Counted from the first letter of the stretch, positions 42,614-51,718 are shown. The stretch is 64,000 bases of DNA from Candidatus Aminicenantota bacterium (GCA_017999365.1 JAGNLW010000006.1:1-64000); one strand, 5' to 3'. A program made the numbers and translations. The notes: generated by a model from the sequence alone, not told the origin.

Positions 42614-42873
42614 AAAGACTCGAGGTGTTTTCTGGCGGCCCGGACGGTCTTATAAGTCGTCCCGCGTTCCGCGACGAGGCGCTCGATCTTGCCCCATTCT
42701 TCCCGGGAATAGGCCTCTTTGGCCATGATCTCGCAGGGCATGAACAGAACGCCCTTTTCCGTGACTTTGAAGAGCACGGTCGAGCCCTTGCGGAGGTTGA
42801 AGATCTCCCGGATCGGGGCGGGGACCGTGAGCTGTCCTTTAGAGGTCATCGTGGCCGTCTCTTCGATTTCCAT
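42610..42873 (-). CDS. AbrB/MazE-type antitoxin
   Basis: 87 residues. The N-terminal swapped-hairpin domain reads ATMTSKGQLTVPAPIREIF, the classic AbrB/SpoVT signature, followed by LRKGSTVLFKV. The C-terminal helices would wrap the toxin. It is the first gene of the pair. CTTACTTTCTTAC (42890-42902), a direct repeat between the -10 and the ATG, is a plausible site for autorepression. Confidence 0.87.
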   Translation of the reverse strand: MEIEETATMTSKGQLTVPAPIREIFNLRKGSTVLFKVTEKGVLFMPCEIMAKEAYSREEWGKIERLVAERGTTYKTVRAARKHLESL

Positions 42874-42889
42874 GGTCGTCTCCTACATC

Positions 42890-42929
42890 CTTACTTTCTT
42901 ACATTATATCCTTCTCGATGATGTGTCAA
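42890..42929 (-). promoter_or_regulatory. Toxin-antitoxin promoter with direct-repeat operator candidate
   Basis: TTGACA (42924-42929) and TATAAT (42903-42908) are separated by 15 bp, a short spacer. Downstream, GTAAG repeats 8 bp apart on the minus strand (within 42890-42902). Confidence 0.6.
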
Positions 42930-43030
42930 GCCGTTCCTCTTCTACGACGGTCATGAGGCGACTTTTTCTCACACCCCGCGAGGATGATCCGGCGCAGGCA
43001 TGAGGCGCCTTCGGCCGGATACCGGGCAAA

Positions 43031-43059
43031 TTGACACCCCGCCTGTAAACGGGTAAAGT
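43031..43059 (+). promoter_or_regulatory. Promoter of the pseudo-receiver/valS/birA/coaX run
   Basis: TTGACA (43031-43036), a 17-bp spacer and TAAAGT (43054-43059). About 35 bp precede the GTG at 43095. The rest of 42874-43094 shows nothing else I can name. Confidence 0.6.
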
Positions 43060-43094
43060 AAACTGACTGTTTTGTTGATTTTGTGAGGAGCGAC

Positions 43095-43682
43095 GTGCCC
43101 TATAGGATCGTTTGCGCCGACCCCAGCCCCTCGGTCCAGAAGGCGGTCCAGCTGGTCTTCGCCGAGCCGGAGTTCCGGGTCACCGTCTTCGAGGACGGGG
43201 CCTCCCTGCTCGGGGCCGTGGCCGACCTCCGGCCCGACGCCCTGCTCGTCAGCCTGACCCTGCCCGGGCGGGACGGCTACGAGGTCGGGCGGGTCCTGCG
43301 CAGCCGCAAGGACCTGGCCTCGGTCCCGCTCGTCGGCCTGCGCGGCACGTTCGAGTGCGTCGACGCCGACCGGACCCCGCCGGGCGACTACGACGAGGTC
43401 CTGCCCAAGCCGTTCGACCCCGAGCGGCTGGCCGCGACGGTCCGCGAGCTCATCGCCCGCAAGACCGGGCCGTCGTCCCTGCCCGAGGAGCCCCTCTGGC
43501 CGGGCGAGCCGGCCATGGGCGGCGCGTCGGCCGCCGGCGCCCTCGCGTCGCCGGTCCCGGCCGGCCTGTCGGAGACCGAGGTCAAGGCCATCGTCCGGGA
43601 GGAGATCGGGGAGATGGAGCGCGAGATCGAGAAGAGGGTCCGGGCCCGCGTCCTGGCCGACATCAAGGAATGGAACCCGTGA
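43095..43682 (+). CDS. Receiver-like domain protein lacking the phospho-acceptor Asp
   Basis: 195 residues from a GTG start preceded by GAGGAG. Residues about 1-120 have the response-regulator layout: RIVCADPSPSVQKAV, LVSLTLPGRDGYEVGRVLR, and YDEVLPKPFDPERL with the conserved Lys. At the position of the phosphorylated Asp (DxxxPG motif) there is Ser53, and the acidic pair near residues 8-9 is reduced. The C-terminal 60 residues form a charged helix (SETEVKAIVREEIGEMEREI). It is probably a non-phosphorylated scaffold. Its stop overlaps the valS GTG by 4 bp. A GTG at 43083 is an alternative start. Confidence 0.75.
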   Translation: MPYRIVCADPSPSVQKAVQLVFAEPEFRVTVFEDGASLLGAVADLRPDALLVSLTLPGRDGYEVGRVLRSRKDLASVPLVGLRGTFECVDADRTPPGDYDEVLPKPFDPERLAATVRELIARKTGPSSLPEEPLWPGEPAMGGASAAGALASPVPAGLSETEVKAIVREEIGEMEREIEKRVRARVLADIKEWNP

Positions 43683-46315
43683 ACATGACCACGAACAAAG
43701 AGCTGGCCAAGGCCTACGACCCGAAGCCCGTCGAGGAGAAGTGGGGCGCGTTCTGGCTCGACGAGGGCCTGTTCACCGCCGACCCCCGGTCGGACAAGCC
43801 CAAGTTCTCCATGGTCCTGCCGCCGCCCAACGTCACCGGCATCCTCCACATGGGCCACGCCCTGTGCTTCACCCTGCCCGACGTCATCACCCGCTGGAAG
43901 CGCATGCAGGGCCACAACTGCCTGTGGCTGCCGGGCACGGACCACGCCTCGATCGCCGTCCACAACGTCATCGAGAAGAGCCTGGCCGAGAAGGGCCTGA
44001 GCCGGGAGAAGATCGGCCGCGACGAGTTCCTGCGCATCGCCTGGGAGTGGAAGGCCAAGTACGGCGGCGTCATCACCTCCCAGCTCAAGAAGCTCGGCGC
44101 CTCGCTCGACTGGTCGCGCGAGCGCTTCACCATGGACCCCGGCTTCAGCCGGGCCGTCAAGCAGGTCTTCGTCTCCCTCTACGACGAGGGGCTCATCTAC
44201 CGCGACTACTTCCTGGTCAACCGCTGCCCCCACTGCCGGACCGTGCTCTCGGACATCGAGATCGAGCACAAGGACCTCAAGGGCAAGCTCTGGCACATCC
44301 GCTACGCCGTCGAGGGCTCGGACGAGTCCGTGGTCGTGGCCACGACCCGGCCCGAGACCATGCTCGGCGACACGGGCCTGGCCGTCCACCCGGACGACGA
44401 GCGCTACGCGCACCTCCACGGCCGGAAGGTCGTCCTGCCGCTCCAGGACAAGCCCATCCCGGTCATCACCGACGAGCGGGTCGAACGCGACTTCGGGACC
44501 GGCGCCGTCAAGGTCACCCCGGCCCACGACCCGGTCGACTTCGAGCTCGGCAAGAAGCACGGCCTGGAGCAGGTCATCGTCATCGACGGCGCCGGCAAGA
44601 TGACCGAGGCGGCCGGCCCGGCCTTCGCCGGCCTGGACCGCTTCGCCGCCCGGGCCAAGGTCGTCGAGGCCCTCCGCGAGCGCGGCCTGCTGGACAAGGT
44701 CGAGGACCACGAACACGCCGTCGGCCACTGCTACCGCTGCAAGAACGTCATCGAGCCGCACCTGTCCTGGCAGTGGTTCGTCCGCATCAAGCCCCTGGCC
44801 GACGAGGCCATCCGGGTCGTCGAATCGGGCGAGATCCAGTTCATCCCGGCCAACTGGACCAAGACCTACTACGAGTGGATGTACAACATCCACGACTGGT
44901 GCATCTCCCGCCAGCTCTGGTGGGGCCACCGCATCCCGGCCTGGTACTGCCGCGACTGCGGCCACATCGCGGTGGCCGTGGAGGCGCCGGAACGCTGCCC
45001 CAAGTGCGGCGGCCCCGTCGACCAGGACGAGGACGTCCTCGACACCTGGTTCTCCTCCGGCCTGTGGCCCTTCGGCACGCTCGGCTGGCCCGACGAGACC
45101 GAGGACCTCAAGGCCTTCTATCCGACCGACCTCATGTCGACCGGCTTCGACATCATCTTCTTCTGGGTCGCCCGCATGATCATGCTGGGCCTCAAGTTCC
45201 GGGGGGAGATCCCGTTCAAGCACGTCTTCATCAACGGCCTCGTCCGCGACCTCAAGCGCCGCAAGATGAGCAAGTCGGAAGGCAACATCATCGATCCCCT
45301 GGAGATGATCGACAAGTACGGCACGGACGCCCTGCGGTTCACCCTGGCCGCCCTGGCCGTCCCGGGCATGGACCTGGCCCTGTCCGAGGAGCGCATGGCC
45401 GGCTACCAGGCCTTCGCCAACAAGATCTGGAACGCCTCGCGCTTCACGCTCATGAACCTCAAGGCGGAGACGCCCGAGGTCCGCGAGAGCGGGCTGACCC
45501 TGGCCGACCGCTGGATCCGAAGCCGGGTGAGCGCCGTCGCCGCGGCGCTCGACGAAAGCCTGGCCCAGTACAAGTTCTACGAGGCCGCCGACCTCCTCTA
45601 CCACTTCATCTGGCACGAGTTCTGCGACTGGTACATCGAGTTCGCCAAGGTCGGCCTGCGCGAGGGCAACCGGACGACCGAGGCCGTCCTGGCCGACACT
45701 CTCGACCGCATCCTGCGCCTCCTCCACCCGTTCATGCCCTTCATCACCGAGGAGATCTGGCAGCACCTGCCGGGCGCCGGCAAGTCCATCGTCGTCGCCC
45801 CCTATCCCAAGGCCGAGCCGGCCTGGGCCGACCCGGCCGCCGAAAAGACCATGGCCCTGGTCCAGGCCGTCGTGGTCGAGACCCGGACCATCCGCTCCGG
45901 CAACAAGATCGCCCCCAAGGACAAGGTCCGGCTGTTCGTCAAGACCGCCGGGGCCGAGGAGACGGCCGCGCTCGGGTCCCAGGCGGCTTTCGTCCGGACC
46001 CTGGCCGGCCTCGAGTCGCTCGAGCTCGTCGCGGCCCTGCCCGCCGGCGAGGGCCTCCTCAAGGGCGTCGCCGGCCCGTTCGAGATCGGCCTCGTCCCGC
46101 CGCAGCCGGCCGACGCCGGCCAGGAGCGCGACCGCCTCGAGAGGGACCTGGCCAAGGCCGCCGCCGAGATCGAGAAGATCGAGCGCAAGCTCGGGAACGC
46201 CGACTTCGTGGCCAAGGCCCCGGCCGCCGTGGTCGAGGAGAACCGGGCCCGGCTGGCCGAGCTCCTCGACCGTCGCGACAAGCTCGGCCGGAACCTGGCC
46301 AAGCTGGCCGCGTGA
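43679..46315 (+). CDS. valS: Valyl-tRNA synthetase
   Basis: 878 residues. The class I HIGH motif is HMGHAL within PPPNVTGILHMGHAL, and the KMSKS motif is KMSKSEGNIIDP. The CP1 editing domain includes TTRPETMLGDTG, and FEK-like anticodon-binding helices follow. A C-terminal coiled coil (about 810-878) is present. GTG at 43679 overlaps the preceding stop as GTGA and lies 9 nt after AAGGA; ATG codons at 43670 and 43685 are in frame and possible. Neighbouring birA follows 23 bp later. Confidence 0.97.
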   Translation: MNMTTNKELAKAYDPKPVEEKWGAFWLDEGLFTADPRSDKPKFSMVLPPPNVTGILHMGHALCFTLPDVITRWKRMQGHNCLWLPGTDHASIAVHNVIEKSLAEKGLSREKIGRDEFLRIAWEWKAKYGGVITSQLKKLGASLDWSRERFTMDPGFSRAVKQVFVSLYDEGLIYRDYFLVNRCPHCRTVLSDIEIEHKDLKGKLWHIRYAVEGSDESVVVATTRPETMLGDTGLAVHPDDERYAHLHGRKVVLPLQDKPIPVITDERVERDFGTGAVKVTPAHDPVDFELGKKHGLEQVIVIDGAGKMTEAAGPAFAGLDRFAARAKVVEALRERGLLDKVEDHEHAVGHCYRCKNVIEPHLSWQWFVRIKPLADEAIRVVESGEIQFIPANWTKTYYEWMYNIHDWCISRQLWWGHRIPAWYCRDCGHIAVAVEAPERCPKCGGPVDQDEDVLDTWFSSGLWPFGTLGWPDETEDLKAFYPTDLMSTGFDIIFFWVARMIMLGLKFRGEIPFKHVFINGLVRDLKRRKMSKSEGNIIDPLEMIDKYGTDALRFTLAALAVPGMDLALSEERMAGYQAFANKIWNASRFTLMNLKAETPEVRESGLTLADRWIRSRVSAVAAALDESLAQYKFYEAADLLYHFIWHEFCDWYIEFAKVGLREGNRTTEAVLADTLDRILRLLHPFMPFITEEIWQHLPGAGKSIVVAPYPKAEPAWADPAAEKTMALVQAVVVETRTIRSGNKIAPKDKVRLFVKTAGAEETAALGSQAAFVRTLAGLESLELVAALPAGEGLLKGVAGPFEIGLVPPQPADAGQERDRLERDLAKAAAEIEKIERKLGNADFVAKAPAAVVEENRARLAELLDRRDKLGRNLAKLAA

Positions 46316-46338
46316 GCCGGCGCCCCGGAGGGGGAGCC

Positions 46339-47097
46339 ATGCCCGTCGGAGAGACCGTCCACCGCCTGGCGGTCGTCGCCTCCACCAACGACGAAGCCCG
46401 CGCCCTGGCCCTGGCCGGCGCCCCCCACGGCACGGCCGTCCTGGCCGCCGCCCAAACCTGCGGCCGCGGCACCAAAGGCCGGGTCTGGCATTCCGCTCCC
46501 GGCCTGGGCCTGTACGCCTCGTTCGTCCTGCGCGGGCCGGACGGCGGTCCCGCGCCCTTCCCCCACGTCCTGCCGCTCGCCGTCGGGCTGGCCGCGGCCG
46601 AGGCGGTCCGCGAGGCCTCGGGCCTCGTCCCCGGTCTCAAGTGGCCGAACGACCTCGTCCTCGGCGGCCGCAAGCTCGGCGGCGTCCTCTGCGAGGCCGT
46701 CACCGGGCCGGCCGGGACGGGCTTCGCCGTCGCCGGCATCGGGCTCAACGCCGGCCACGGCCCGGACGACCTCGCCGGGGACCTGGCCCGGACGGCGACC
46801 TCGCTGCGGCTGGCCGGGCGTCCCGGCGTGGCCGTCGAGGCCCTCTTCGCCGCCCTTTGCCGGGCCCTCGACACTTGGTATAATGCCCTGGCCCGGGACG
46901 GCAAGGGGCCCGTCGTCGCGGCCTTCCAGGCCGCCATGGTCCCGCCGCCCGGAGAGGCCGTACGGGCCGCGACGGCCGCGGGGGTTGTCACGGGCCTCTG
47001 CCGCGGCCTCGACGCCGAGGGCCGCCTGGTCGTCGAACGCGATGGCGGGGCCGGGACGGCCGTCCTCGACGCCATCCTCGGTCTCGAGACCGCCTAG
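46339..47097 (+). CDS. birA: Biotin--[acetyl-CoA-carboxylase] ligase, catalytic domain only
   Basis: 252 residues. The motifs AQTCGRGTKGRVWHSAPG (biotinyl-AMP loop, GRGTKGR) and LKWPNDLVLGGRKLGGVL are diagnostic. There is no N-terminal winged helix, so it is a group I ligase that does not repress transcription. It biotinylates carboxylase carrier proteins. GGAGGGGGAG precedes the ATG. coaX follows 11 bp later, a common pairing. Confidence 0.95.
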   Translation: MPVGETVHRLAVVASTNDEARALALAGAPHGTAVLAAAQTCGRGTKGRVWHSAPGLGLYASFVLRGPDGGPAPFPHVLPLAVGLAAAEAVREASGLVPGLKWPNDLVLGGRKLGGVLCEAVTGPAGTGFAVAGIGLNAGHGPDDLAGDLARTATSLRLAGRPGVAVEALFAALCRALDTWYNALARDGKGPVVAAFQAAMVPPPGEAVRAATAAGVVTGLCRGLDAEGRLVVERDGGAGTAVLDAILGLETA

Positions 47098-47108
47098 GGA
47101 GGGAGGCC

Positions 47109-47885
47109 ATGCTCCTGGCATTCGATGTCGGCAACACGACCATCGCCGTCGGGATCTTCCGCGGCCGCAAGCTCGTCCGCAGTTGGAAAGTCCGGACCGA
47201 CGCCGGCAAGACGGCCGACGAGTACGGGGCCGTCCTGATCGACCTCATGCGGATCGCCGGCATCCTCCCCGCCAAGATCGACGCGGCCGTCGTTTCCAGC
47301 GTCGTCCCGCCCCTGACCCCGGTCGTCGAGGAGACCTGCCGGGCCTATTTCGGGACCGAAACCCTCGTCGTCGGGCCCGGGCTCAAGACGGGCATGCCCA
47401 TCCTCTACGAGAACCCGCTCGAGGTCGGCGCCGACCGCATCACCGCCGCCGTCGCCGCCTACGAGAAATACGGCGGGCCGCTCATCGTCCTCGATTTCGG
47501 CACGGCCACGACCTTCGACGCCGTCTCGGCCAAGGGCGAATACCTGGGCGGGGCCATCGCCCCGGGCATCCAGATCGCCGCCGAGGCCCTGACCCTCAAG
47601 ACGGCCCGCCTGCCGCGGATCGAGATCCGCAAGCCCAAGAAGGCCATCGGCCGGACGACCGTGGCCAGCATGCAGTCCGGGCTCTACTTCGGCTACATCG
47701 GCCTGGTCACGAACATCGTGGAGGAGGTCCGCAAGGAGCTCGGCCGGGAGGCCCGGGTCGTGGCCACGGGCGGCTTCGGCAGCCAGGTCGCCTCCGAGCT
47801 GCCGCTCATCGAGGCCTACGAGCCCGACCTCGTCCTCGAGGGGCTGCGGATCATCCACGAGCGCAACCGCGGCGGCCGCGAATAG
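47109..47885 (+). CDS. coaX: Type III pantothenate kinase
   Basis: 258 residues of the ASKHA fold. Marks are LAFDVGNTTIAVG (phosphate 1), PLEVGADRI, and VLDFGTATTFDAV (phosphate 2). It catalyses the first step of CoA synthesis from pantothenate. GGGAGG lies just before the ATG. Confidence 0.96.
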   Translation: MLLAFDVGNTTIAVGIFRGRKLVRSWKVRTDAGKTADEYGAVLIDLMRIAGILPAKIDAAVVSSVVPPLTPVVEETCRAYFGTETLVVGPGLKTGMPILYENPLEVGADRITAAVAAYEKYGGPLIVLDFGTATTFDAVSAKGEYLGGAIAPGIQIAAEALTLKTARLPRIEIRKPKKAIGRTTVASMQSGLYFGYIGLVTNIVEEVRKELGREARVVATGGFGSQVASELPLIEAYEPDLVLEGLRIIHERNRGGRE

Positions 47886-47907
47886 GCCGCCGCTCGGCCA
47901 TCCCCCC

Positions 47908-48555
47908 ATGGACCGCGAAGACGACCGCCGGACCGGCTATTACCAGGCCATCGCCAAGGCCTTCCTGGAGCGTCGGGGCGCCCCCTTCCTCCTGTCCCCG
48001 AAAGACCAGGCGGTCCTGGCCGGCTGGGAGGCCCGCCGCATCCCGCTCCGCGTCGTCCTCGAGGGCCTCGCCCGGGCTTTCGAGGGCCTGAAGGCCCGGG
48101 GCCGCGGCCCCAAGGGCGTCTCCCTGGCCGCCTGCGAACGGCAGGTCGACGCGGCCTTCGCCCAGTACCGGGAACGACACGCCGGCGGACGGACCGGGGC
48201 GGCGCCGGCCGCGGCCCGGCCCGGCAAGCGTGACCGGGCCCGGCGCGAGATCGCCCAGGCCTTGGCCGGGCTCGGGCCCGGGGACGCCGGCCTGGCCGCT
48301 CCGCTCACGGAGGCCCTCCGGCTGCTCGAAGCCGCCGCGCCCGACGAGGCCGGGCTCGAGCGGCTCGAGGCCGCGCTCGAGGAAGCGCTCTGGGCCGGGA
48401 CGACGGCCGCGGACAGGGCCGAGGCCGAGGCCGGCCTGCGGCGCGAGCCGGGGAGCCGCAGGCCCAAGGACCTCGCCGGCGCCGTCCGCCGGAGGGCCGT
48501 CCAGGCGGCCCGGGCCGCCCGGCGCGTCCCTCACGTCTCGCTGTTCTATTATTGA
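47908..48555 (+). CDS. Conserved-looking helical protein, unknown function
   Basis: 215 residues. The N-terminal 80 residues, with YYQAIAKAFLERRGAPFLLS and WEARRIPLRVVLEGLARAF, look like a small helical domain with invariant-type aromatic and Pro residues. Then comes an Ala/Arg-rich linker and two long helices with Glu/Ala-rich heptads, ending VSLFYY. No signal or catalytic motif is evident. It lies between coaX and rnr and its end overlaps the rnr ribosome-binding region, so it is in that operon. I cannot name a family or function. Confidence 0.65.
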   Translation: MDREDDRRTGYYQAIAKAFLERRGAPFLLSPKDQAVLAGWEARRIPLRVVLEGLARAFEGLKARGRGPKGVSLAACERQVDAAFAQYRERHAGGRTGAAPAAARPGKRDRARREIAQALAGLGPGDAGLAAPLTEALRLLEAAAPDEAGLERLEAALEEALWAGTTAADRAEAEAGLRREPGSRRPKDLAGAVRRRAVQAARAARRVPHVSLFYY

Positions 48556-48566
48556 AAGGAGCCCCT

Positions 48567-50639
48567 TTGACCTCCGCCCGCATCCTCGCGCTCATCGGGA
48601 AGCACCCCGAAGGCCTGGACCTCGACCGCGTCCAGTCCGAGCTCGGCGTCAAGCGCCGGGACCGGTCCAAGCTCGTCGAGGCCGTCCGGGCCCTCGAGGC
48701 CCGCGGCGCGGTCAAGCTCTTCCGCGGCCGCTACCGGTTGGCCGCCGGGACGGGCCTGGTCCGCGGCCGGTTCGTCACCGCCCGGCCCGGGTTCGGCTTC
48801 GTCACGCCCGAAGGAGGCGGCGAGGACATCTTCGTCCCGGCCCGCCACGCCCAGGGGGCCATGCCGGGCGACGAGGTCGTCGTCCTCGTCGAGGCCGAGG
48901 GCCGCTTCGGCAAGCCCGAGGGCCGGGTCGAGCGCGTCGTGCGCAAAGGACGCAAGACCGTCCTGGGCATCTACCGCGAGCGCGGCGGGGCGCCCTTTCT
49001 GCAGCCGTTCGACTCCCTCTCGCAGGACGACCTGCCGCTCAAGTCGCGCGGCCGCCTGCGGCCCGAGCCGGGCATGATCGTCGAGGCCGACCGGGCCACC
49101 CTGGCCCTGACCTCGGTCTTCGGCCGGCCCGAGGAGCCCGGCGTGGACGCCCGGGTGGTCGTCGCCCGGTACGGTTTGCGGTCGGAGTTCCCCGAGGACG
49201 CCGTCCGCGAGGCCGAGGCCCTGCCGTCCGAGGTCCGGCCCGCGCCGGCCCCCGAAGGGCGGCGCGACTTCCGGGACTGGACCTCGGTGACCGTCGACGG
49301 CGAGACGGCCCAGGACTTCGACGACGCCGTCGCCGTCCGCGCCCTTCCCGGCGGCGGTTGGCGCCTCGGCGTCCACATCGCCGACGTCTCCCACTACGTC
49401 CGGCCGGGGAGCGCCCTCGACCGGGAGGCCGAGGCCCGCGGCACGAGCATCTATTTCCCCGGCCTGACCCTGCCCATGCTGCCCGAAAAGCTCTCGAACG
49501 GGTTGTGCAGCCTGCGCCCCCGCGTCGACCGGCTGGCCGTGTCCGTCCTCATGGACATCGCCCCGGACGGGCGGGTGACCGCGGCCGAGTTCACGCCCTC
49601 GGTCATCCGCACGGCCCACCGCCTGACTTACACGGCGGTCTTCGCCGTCTTCGAGGGCGACCCGGCGGCCCGTCGCGACTGCGCCGACGTCGTCCCGGAC
49701 CTCCTCCTCATGCGCGAGGCGGCCGCCGCTCTGCGGGCCCGGCGCCTGGCCGAGGGCAGCCTCGACTTCGACCTGGTCGAGCCCGAGCTCGTCTACGAGA
49801 AGGACCGCCTCCTGGCCGTGGCCGCGTCCGAGCGGAACGAGGCCCACCGGCTCATCGAGGAGTTCATGGTCGCCGCCAACGTCGCCGTGGCCTCGGCCTT
49901 CACGGTCCGCCGGCTGCCGGCCGTCTACCGCGTCCACCCGGCGCCCGACACGGGCGACCTGGCCAAGCTCCGGGATATCCTGCTCGGCTTCGGCCTGACC
50001 CTGCCCGAGCCCGACAAGGTCCGGCCCCAGGACCTCCAGCGCGTCCTGGAGAAGGCCCGGGGCCTTCCGGGCGAGAAGTTCGTCGGCGCCCAGGTCCTGC
50101 GGGCCATGAAACTGGCCGTCTACGCGGCCAAGAACGTCGGCCACTACGGCCTGGCCAAGACCGACTACACCCACTTCACCTCGCCCATCCGGCGCTATCC
50201 CGACCTCGTCGTCCACCGCCTGCTCAAGGACCTGCTGGCCCGCGAGGGGCCGAGCCCCCTGCCGCTCGCGGCCGTCGCCGAGCGGGCCTCGGAGCGCGAA
50301 CGCAACGCGGCCGCGGCCGAACAGGCCCTGGTCGAGTGGCGCATCTTCCGCCTGATCCGGGAGCGGCTGGGGGAGGAGTTCGGGGGCGTCGTCGTCGACG
50401 TCGTCAAGGCCGGGCTGGTCGTCGAGCTCGACGGCTGGTTCGTCTCCGGCCTCCTGCCGTTCGCCTCGCTCCGCGGCGAGCACGAGCCCCGGGCCGCCGG
50501 CCGGCGCCTGCGCCCGAAGCGCCGCCGCAAAACGTTTGACTTGGGCGACCCGGTTCGTGTAATCCTGGTGTCCTGCGATCCGGCCCTGCGCCGCATGGGC
50601 TTCGACCCCGCGCCGGACGCGGAGGAGCGTTCCCGATGA
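48567..50639 (+). CDS. rnr: Ribonuclease R (VacB/RNB family)
   Basis: 690 residues from a TTG start with AAAGGAG 5 nt upstream; a TTG 15 nt earlier overlaps that site. A winged-helix-like N-terminus precedes cold-shock OB folds (FVTARPGFGFVTPEGGGEDIF). The RNB catalytic domain begins near DWTSVTVDGETAQDFDDAVA, with the metal-binding Asp cluster, then HIADVSHYVRPGSALDREA and FTSPIRRYPDLVVHR. The C-terminal S1 domain is short. It is a 3'-5' exoribonuclease. Its stop overlaps the next gene by 4 bp. Confidence 0.93.
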   Translation: MTSARILALIGKHPEGLDLDRVQSELGVKRRDRSKLVEAVRALEARGAVKLFRGRYRLAAGTGLVRGRFVTARPGFGFVTPEGGGEDIFVPARHAQGAMPGDEVVVLVEAEGRFGKPEGRVERVVRKGRKTVLGIYRERGGAPFLQPFDSLSQDDLPLKSRGRLRPEPGMIVEADRATLALTSVFGRPEEPGVDARVVVARYGLRSEFPEDAVREAEALPSEVRPAPAPEGRRDFRDWTSVTVDGETAQDFDDAVAVRALPGGGWRLGVHIADVSHYVRPGSALDREAEARGTSIYFPGLTLPMLPEKLSNGLCSLRPRVDRLAVSVLMDIAPDGRVTAAEFTPSVIRTAHRLTYTAVFAVFEGDPAARRDCADVVPDLLLMREAAAALRARRLAEGSLDFDLVEPELVYEKDRLLAVAASERNEAHRLIEEFMVAANVAVASAFTVRRLPAVYRVHPAPDTGDLAKLRDILLGFGLTLPEPDKVRPQDLQRVLEKARGLPGEKFVGAQVLRAMKLAVYAAKNVGHYGLAKTDYTHFTSPIRRYPDLVVHRLLKDLLAREGPSPLPLAAVAERASERERNAAAAEQALVEWRIFRLIRERLGEEFGGVVVDVVKAGLVVELDGWFVSGLLPFASLRGEHEPRAAGRRLRPKRRRKTFDLGDPVRVILVSCDPALRRMGFDPAPDAEERSR

Positions 50640-51712
50640 AAGCGCCCGCGTTCGACGCCGTGCTCGACTTCCCGCTCGGGGCGGACCGCCGCGAGCTCCG
50701 GGCCGAGGCCGTCTTCCTGGGCGGCCGGGCCGCCGCCCGCATCACCGACTACGCGATGCCCGGGCGCAAGTCCGCGCCCTTCGTCCGGGTCTGGACCGCC
50801 GGGCCGGCCGAGGTCCGCTGGGCCGATCCCTTCGAGGTCCGCGGGGACGGCGGCGCCCTCCTCGGCCGCGGCCGCTGCCTCTACCCGGGCGCGCCCGGGC
50901 CGGACGAAATGAAGGCCTCCAAGCGCAAGGCCGTCCTCTCGCGTCTGGCCCTCGGCGAGAAGGACATGGTCCTGGTCATGGCCGAACTCGGCGGGCTCAA
51001 GGGGCTGAAGGGCGAGGACCTGGCCTTCTTCTGCCGCCTGTCGCGGTCCCGGATCGAGGAGCTGGCCGGGGCGCTCGAGGCCGAGGACGCCGTCCGCATC
51101 CTGCAGTTCGCGCCCCTGCGCCTGGTCTCCCAGGCCGCGCTCGATTTCCTGCGGGAACGGATCGTCGCGTTCGTCGCCCAGTACCACAAGAAGCACCCCG
51201 GGCAGAGGGGCGCGCCGCTCGAGAAGCTGGAGGCGCGCTTCGACGCGCCGCGGACGGTCCTGACGCTGGCCCTGCGGTTCCTGGCCAAGGACGGGCGGGC
51301 CGTCGAGGAGGGCGGCATCGTGCGGCTGCCCGACTTCCGCATCCCCCTCAGCGCCGCCGACGAGGAGGCCCTGGCCGCCCTCGAGGCCATGGTCCTGAAC
51401 GGCGAGCTCGGCAGCGCCACTCCGGACGAGCTGCGGGCCCGCCTCGGGCTGACGCAGGGGAAGCTTCAGACGCTGCTGGACGCCCTGGCCGAGCGCAAGC
51501 GCATCGTCGAGGGCTTCGACGGCTTCATCCTGCACTCGGCCTGGCTCGACGGGATCGTGGCCAAGCTGCGCGCTTCGGGGAAGCGGGAGCTGACCGTGGC
51601 CGACTTCAAGGCCCTGACCGGCCTGTCCCGCAAGTACAGCATCCCGCTCCTCGAGCTCCTCGACAGCATGGGCGTGACCCGCCGCAAGGGCTCGGTCCGC
51701 GATATCCTCTAG
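50636..51712 (+). CDS. Orphan SelB C-terminal-like protein (domain III plus winged helices, no GTPase)
   Basis: 358 residues. Residues about 1-95 resemble SelB domain III: strands, then APFVRVWTAGPAEVRWADPF and a GRGRCLYPG end equivalent to GGGxVLxP. The rest follows the SelB winged-helix repeats, ending with TVADFKALTGLSRKYSIPLL and DSMGVTRRKGSVRDIL, very close to the last wing that binds SECIS RNA. The EF-Tu-like GTPase (domains I-II) is missing and not elsewhere in the window. It overlaps rnr by 4 bp. A nucleic-acid-binding role is likely; whether it works in selenocysteine insertion is unknown. Confidence 0.72.
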   Translation: MKAPAFDAVLDFPLGADRRELRAEAVFLGGRAAARITDYAMPGRKSAPFVRVWTAGPAEVRWADPFEVRGDGGALLGRGRCLYPGAPGPDEMKASKRKAVLSRLALGEKDMVLVMAELGGLKGLKGEDLAFFCRLSRSRIEELAGALEAEDAVRILQFAPLRLVSQAALDFLRERIVAFVAQYHKKHPGQRGAPLEKLEARFDAPRTVLTLALRFLAKDGRAVEEGGIVRLPDFRIPLSAADEEALAALEAMVLNGELGSATPDELRARLGLTQGKLQTLLDALAERKRIVEGFDGFILHSAWLDGIVAKLRASGKRELTVADFKALTGLSRKYSIPLLELLDSMGVTRRKGSVRDIL

Positions 51713-51718
51713 CGGGGG

